A DNA stretch of 64,000 nucleotides from Sulfuriroseicoccus oceanibius (GTDB taxonomy: Bacteria > Verrucomicrobiota > Verrucomicrobiia > Verrucomicrobiales > SLCJ01), in the NCBI RefSeq assembly GCF_010681825.2, contig NZ_CP066776.1, positions 3,100,001-3,164,000 of the forward strand, read 5' to 3'. Shown here piece after piece: positions 59,941-64,000 of this stretch (its first letter is position 1; each line of letters starts with the position of its first letter). Under the pieces are notes generated by a model. The model saw nothing but the letters and a program-made list of their open reading frames with translations, did no database searches and was not told where the DNA came from. The translations under genes were made by a program, and so were the position numbers.

Positions 59941-61021
59941 CGACCCCATCGCGCGCCGACAGCTACGTGGCCGCCGCATTGCCCGCGGCGTCTCGCTCGC
60001 TGCCTTGGCAATTTTCGGTCTGACCGCCTGGATCAAGCCCGAGCTCTTTTCCAACGAGCTCGACATGCCCACGGCAGAAGAGCGCGAAAAGGCGCGCCAG
60101 GAGCGCAAGAACCAATCCCAGAAGCGCCCGCGCGTCCTCAGCAAGGAGGACATTGAGCGCCTCGCCAACAAACGCAAGGAGCGCTACCGCAAGCAACTGA
60201 TCGAGTCGATCACCAAGCTCGAAGAACGCGTGACCGTCGCCGAGCAAATGGAAGCCGAAGCGACCGAGCTCTTCCGCAACGATCCGAACACACTCCCCTC
60301 GTTGAAGACCTTGATCCCGGATCAGATCAAAGGGGCAAAGGGCTCGCTGATGGAAGAGTACCGCGTTGGCAATCAGGACATGAACGCGTTCATCACCCCG
60401 GATTGGCAACAGGTAGACCGCTGCTTCGGTGTTCTGTTCAACGGCATGTCACAATGGGAAACCACCCCAAACCTACAGCCAATGGCCGACGCCGCGGAAA
60501 AGCTCCACTCGACGGTGAAGGGCATGAGCTGGAAGACCGACAAGGGCGACGATGGGTTTACCGTGGCAACAAAACGCCAGGCCCGCACACTCGCCGGTAA
60601 CACCATGGCCCTCGCCACCAACAACGTGGATCTGGCTCTACGCGGCAACGCCAGCGCCGAGGACCACCCGCTCACCCAGCCCCAGCGCGCGGACTTGGCG
60701 GCGACGCTCAGTCCGATGAACATCGCCCAACTCCACGAGTTGTCGCAAAAGCTCGGCGCCCACTACAGCGACCTGATGGGCGACGTCCAAGCCGCCAAGC
60801 TGGCAGAAGTCGCCAACATCACGTTCCCCGAAGCCATTGAGAAAATCGCCCACGAAAGCTACGTCCAGGACGATCTTTCAAAGGAGCTCAACGGCATCGA
60901 AGGGCAGATGCCACTCACAGATGAACAACTTGAGGCACTCTCCGCACTGCTCCAGGAGGCCGCAGCCAGTGCCGCACGCGCATTGACGAGCTCCACGCCA
61001 GCCAAGGAGGGCGGCACATGA
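59921..61021 (+). CDS. Single-pass membrane protein of unknown function in the exb operon
   Basis: A 366-residue protein that overlaps exbD2 by 20 bases. A membrane helix (about residues 23-40) is followed by a charged helical region (E/K/R-rich, about 50-110) and a longer helical domain; no TonB-like proline tract or C-terminal domain is visible. Its place after ExbB-ExbD-ExbD suggests a partner that the motor moves or holds. I do not recognise a family. Its stop TGA (61019-61021) overlaps an ATG. Confidence 0.6.
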   Translation: MKATINNDPIARRQLRGRRIARGVSLAALAIFGLTAWIKPELFSNELDMPTAEEREKARQERKNQSQKRPRVLSKEDIERLANKRKERYRKQLIESITKLEERVTVAEQMEAEATELFRNDPNTLPSLKTLIPDQIKGAKGSLMEEYRVGNQDMNAFITPDWQQVDRCFGVLFNGMSQWETTPNLQPMADAAEKLHSTVKGMSWKTDKGDDGFTVATKRQARTLAGNTMALATNNVDLALRGNASAEDHPLTQPQRADLAATLSPMNIAQLHELSQKLGAHYSDLMGDVQAAKLAEVANITFPEAIEKIAHESYVQDDLSKELNGIEGQMPLTDEQLEALSALLQEAAASAARALTSSTPAKEGGT

Positions 61022-61111
61022 CGAGCTTGCGACGCGCCTCCCGGTCCGGGAGGAGATTCCAAAAAACAACTCGGTGATCAGTTCGCTCTCGGCGGTGGCA
61101 AAGGCGACCAG

Positions 61112-61837
61112 ATGGTTGGCAAAGCCGGCGACGATGAGATCGCACGCTTCGGCTCGCTCACCAAGGAACACGTCCTGCTGTCTCTCGGCTTGCGCAGTGA
61201 GCTCGGCGCAGGTCAACAAGCACCACACGAAATCACACTGAACCGCGACACCATTCTCGCCAACGCCATCCCAGGCCGCCGCTTCGACCCGGCAAGCACC
61301 CGCAAGGGCTACCTCTACGTCGACACCTGGCACATCATCGGCCCGTGGGATGTCGACGGCCGGATCGGCCCATACCAACGCATCGACTTCTCGCGCATCT
61401 ACCCGCCGGAGCAGGACGTCAACCTCGACGCACTCTACGGATCGGGCAAAACCCACCGTGTCTATGACGATGAGCGTGGCTATTTCGGCCGCGACCAACT
61501 CTCCGGACGCCTGAAGTGGAAGTTTTACCAAAGCCCGACGGTGGAGGTGCGTATCCCGCGTGAACAACTCGCCAACGACGCACTCTACTTCGCCTACACC
61601 GAAGTTTACTGCGAAAACGATACCGTGATGAACCTGGCATTCGCCTCGGACGATGCCGCGCGCATCCGGATCAATGGCGAGATTGTGTTCGAGGACCACC
61701 TCCTTTCACCGTACGAACTCAGCGAAGAAATCCGCCAGGTTCAGTTCAAGAAAGGCTACAACAAGATCCTCGTGCGACTGGTCAACGGCCCCGGCCCGGC
61801 TCGATTCTCGATGCTGCTGCTTCCAAACGAGTCCTAA
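61112..61837 (+). CDS. Protein with a jelly-roll/PA14-like domain, 5' end uncertain
   Basis: The safe part is 241 residues from the ATG at 61112, with AAAGG seven bases before it. A beta-rich domain (WHIIGPWDV, FAYTEVYCE, FASDDAARIRINGE, KKGYNKILVRLVNG) resembles carbohydrate-binding or PA14-like jelly rolls. Coding character extends upstream: the same frame reads sensibly from 61070 and, with a shift at the A6 run (61061-61066), back to about 61020. So the real start is probably near the ATGA at 61018, with an indel or programmed shift between. Last gene of the exb operon. Confidence 0.5.
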   Translation: MVGKAGDDEIARFGSLTKEHVLLSLGLRSELGAGQQAPHEITLNRDTILANAIPGRRFDPASTRKGYLYVDTWHIIGPWDVDGRIGPYQRIDFSRIYPPEQDVNLDALYGSGKTHRVYDDERGYFGRDQLSGRLKWKFYQSPTVEVRIPREQLANDALYFAYTEVYCENDTVMNLAFASDDAARIRINGEIVFEDHLLSPYELSEEIRQVQFKKGYNKILVRLVNGPGPARFSMLLLPNES

Positions 61838-61877
61838 CCCGCACACCCAGACGACTTCTGAGTCGATCTCACCTCTT

Positions 61878-61912
61878 GAGAGGCATGGCAATCCGTGATA
61901 GCCATGCCTCTC
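61878..61912 (+). terminator. Hairpin ending the exb operon
   Basis: A perfect 12-bp stem GAGAGGCATGGC (61878-61889) with GCCATGCCTCTC (61901-61912) is followed by GCGTGGTTTT, so the T-run is short and offset. Confidence 0.6.
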
Positions 61913-62001
61913 GCGTGGTTTTCCCCTGCAGCGACCGACAGACCATCGGTCGCTGTGCCGTATCCGCGCGGCACCATCCCCACACCCGTCCGAACCTGCT
62001 C

Positions 62002-63945
62002 ATGCTTCGCTCGTTACTCTCCGCCCTCGCCCTGCCTGCCGCCCTGCTTTCTCTGGCGGCCATGACCAGTTGCGACCGTCCGACGGACGTCGAGCTCGCC
62101 AACCGCGACCGCATCTTCCTCTATGGAAACTCGACCGAACCCCAAGGTCTCGATCCACACAAGGTGTCCGGGGTTCCCGAATCGAAGATCCTCTCGGCAC
62201 TTTTCGAAGGGCTGGTCGCCGATTCCCCAACCTCCGACACGGAGATGCTTCCCGGTGCCGCCGCCCGCTGGACCTCAAACCCGGAATCCACCGAATGGAC
62301 ATTCTTCCTCCAGCCCGAGGGCAAGTGGTCGGACGGCAAACCAGTCACCGCCCACGACTTCACCTTCGCCTACGAGCGCATGCTGTCGCCTGACCTCGGT
62401 GCCAAGTACGCGGAGATGCTCTATTTCATCGAGAACGCGGAGGCCTACAACAAAACCAAGCTGGGCCACATTCTTTGCCTCAATGATCCGGACATCCCGA
62501 TCATCCGCGAAGTTCTCGAAGAAGTGAACTTCAGCGGCGACAAGGAAATCAAGGACCCCGAGGAAGGCTCGATGGACGAACTGCGCGCCCGCGGACTCGA
62601 CAACCTCACTCTCGAGGAACTCGAAACCATCTACGAGGCACCACGCGAACGGTTCATCTTCCCGGACGCCCTCACCACCGACCAAATCCACGCCATCCTC
62701 GACCGCTTGATCGCCTACCACAAAGCCGGCAAACCCGACTTGTGGGAGAAAGCCCGCGTCGGGGTCGAGGCCATCGACGACTACACCTTGCGCATCCGCT
62801 GCCGCGAGTCCGTCCCATTCCTGCCATCGATCACCCGCCACTACACGTGGTTCGCGGTGCCAAAACACGCCGTACTCGAGCACAGCCAGGCGGAGACCCG
62901 CAAAGCCAAGATGACCGACAAGAGCAACCGCTGGACGGTCGAGGGCAACATCGTGAGCAATGGTCCGTTCCAACTCAAGGATTGGCAGTTCAACAACTTC
63001 ATCGAAGTCACCCGCAACCCACACTACTGGGACGCGGAGAACGTTTGGCTCGACGGCATGAAGTTCATCCCGATCGGCAACCCATACACGGAAATCCGGG
63101 CCTACGAGTCCGGCCAACTCCACACCACCAACAGCTGCCCTGCCGAGCTGGTGCCTGTAATGAAGGAGAAGATGCCGGACCAACTGCGTCAGGAACCGTA
63201 CGTCGGTGCTTTGTTCCTGCGCGCCAACACGACCGTCAAGCCACTCGACGACCCACGCGTCCGCGAGGCACTCACACTCGCCATCGACCGCACCGCGATC
63301 ACCGAAAACCTACTCTACGGCCACCGCCCGGCGCAGTCGTTCACCCCACCGATCGGCGACTACCAGCCGGATCCCGTCCTCGTCACCAACATTGAACGCG
63401 CGAACCAATTGCTCGACGACGCCGGGTTTGCGGACCGCAATTCGTTCCCCCAGCTCAAGTTCCTCATCGCCTCGCGCGAAAGCTCACGCACCTTGGCCGA
63501 AGCCGTTCAGGCCATGTGGTCGAAAAACCTCGGCATCGATGTGAGCATCGAAAACAAAGAATGGTCGTCGTACATCAGCTCGACCCACAAGATGGACTTC
63601 GAAATCGCTCTCAGCGGCTGGATCGGCGATTACCTTGACCCCACCACCTTCCTCAACATGTGGATCGAGGGTGGCGGCAACAACAACACCGGCTGGGCAA
63701 GCAAGGAATACGAAGCGCTGCTCAAAAAGGCCGCCCACGAAGGAGACGCCGCTAAGCGCCTCGACCTCCTGCGCCAGGCAGAGCGTGTCATGATGAGCGA
63801 ATCACCCGTCATCCCGATCAGCTGGTACGCACGCAACTACCTGCTCCACCCATCGGTCAAAGGCTGGAATGCCTTGCTCCTCGACAACCACCCGTACAAG
63901 GCCATCCGCCTGACCGACGATGCGCAGCCTGCCGCATCGAAGTAA
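62002..63945 (+). CDS. Oligopeptide-binding lipoprotein (OppA type)
   Basis: A 647-residue family-5 solute-binding protein from the ATG at 62002; the lipoprotein signal ends in AAMTSC (Cys22). The start of the binding domain reads NSTEPQGLDPHKVSG, an OppA-like motif, and the rest follows OppA (WTFFLQPEGKWSDGKPVTAHDFTFAYERML, VREALTLAIDRTAI). Compared with OppA there is an insertion of roughly 100 residues (about 155-255, helical and acidic). It begins a second peptide-transporter operon with the permease starting at 63971. Confidence 0.9.
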   Translation: MLRSLLSALALPAALLSLAAMTSCDRPTDVELANRDRIFLYGNSTEPQGLDPHKVSGVPESKILSALFEGLVADSPTSDTEMLPGAAARWTSNPESTEWTFFLQPEGKWSDGKPVTAHDFTFAYERMLSPDLGAKYAEMLYFIENAEAYNKTKLGHILCLNDPDIPIIREVLEEVNFSGDKEIKDPEEGSMDELRARGLDNLTLEELETIYEAPRERFIFPDALTTDQIHAILDRLIAYHKAGKPDLWEKARVGVEAIDDYTLRIRCRESVPFLPSITRHYTWFAVPKHAVLEHSQAETRKAKMTDKSNRWTVEGNIVSNGPFQLKDWQFNNFIEVTRNPHYWDAENVWLDGMKFIPIGNPYTEIRAYESGQLHTTNSCPAELVPVMKEKMPDQLRQEPYVGALFLRANTTVKPLDDPRVREALTLAIDRTAITENLLYGHRPAQSFTPPIGDYQPDPVLVTNIERANQLLDDAGFADRNSFPQLKFLIASRESSRTLAEAVQAMWSKNLGIDVSIENKEWSSYISSTHKMDFEIALSGWIGDYLDPTTFLNMWIEGGGNNNTGWASKEYEALLKKAAHEGDAAKRLDLLRQAERVMMSESPVIPISWYARNYLLHPSVKGWNALLLDNHPYKAIRLTDDAQPAASK

Positions 63946-63970
63946 TCCTCCCACCACACCCGCGACTCTG

Positions 63971-64000
63971 ATGTTCCGAATCATCCTCAGCCGACTGACC
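63971..64000 (+). CDS. Peptide ABC transporter permease, first 10 codons
   Basis: The ATG at 63971 opens MFRIILSRLT, the usual OppB/DppB beginning, 25 bases after the binding-protein gene. The window ends inside it. Confidence 0.65.
   Translation, partial: MFRIILSRLT

Overview
The window looks like a chromosomal segment of a member of the Verrucomicrobiota, probably order Verrucomicrobiales (relatives of Akkermansia, Rubritalea or Luteolibacter). This rests on a GC-rich genome, a 16S gene with verrucomicrobial-looking signatures, Gram-negative envelope genes (kdsB, ExbB/ExbD, lipoproteins) and ECF-sigma/anti-sigma-like and glycan-use genes typical of that phylum. No search was run, so the assignment is inference.

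Layout. 1-2330: end of the division/cell-wall cluster on the minus strand (mraZ-rsmH-ftsL-ftsI start), driven by a promoter overlapped by a 10-bp-periodic MraZ operator. 2470-11520: cardiolipin synthase, two secreted unknowns, kdsB-pyrG and a large secreted M16 protease. 11520-19470: malQ, then a complete rRNA operon on the minus strand (16S, tRNA-Ala, tRNA-Ile, 23S, 5S) with its promoter and terminator. 19658-22290: an ECF sigma factor translationally coupled to a membrane protein that looks like a VWA-family scaffold without its VWA domain. 22371-33126: GH16 glucanase, lipoprotein, hisD/nagB divergent pair, a ParE-type toxin-antitoxin pair, HAD phosphatase, secreted alpha/beta hydrolase, a DEDDh exonuclease, a coiled-coil/TPR protein and mnmE. 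33303-38550: polyprenyl synthase, a secreted unknown, L-fucose mutarotase and fucose permease, and a DUF1254-like protein.

39278-46576 is a glycan-salvage block: nucleotidyltransferase, N-acetylhexosamine kinase and sugar-nucleotide epimerase in one operon, a divergent sodium/solute symporter with an unusual 200-residue insertion, and an exo-sialidase. With nagB and the fucose genes this suggests use of mucin-like or sialylated/fucosylated glycans. 46660-48542: VapBC with a tandem palindromic operator, then a TlpA-like thioredoxin protein. 48543-49750 is a gene-poor block holding a candidate structured RNA and several repeat families.

49750-58016 is a YejABEF-type peptide transporter operon read on the minus strand (permease, permease, lipoprotein binding protein, two ATPases) followed closely by ribF. 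58314-61837 is an ExbB-ExbD-ExbD operon with two unknown proteins, the second having a disrupted 5' end around an A6 run. 62002-64000 starts a second peptide transporter (lipoprotein binding protein, then the first ten codons of a permease). Intrinsic terminators are unusually clear, and at least a dozen are listed.
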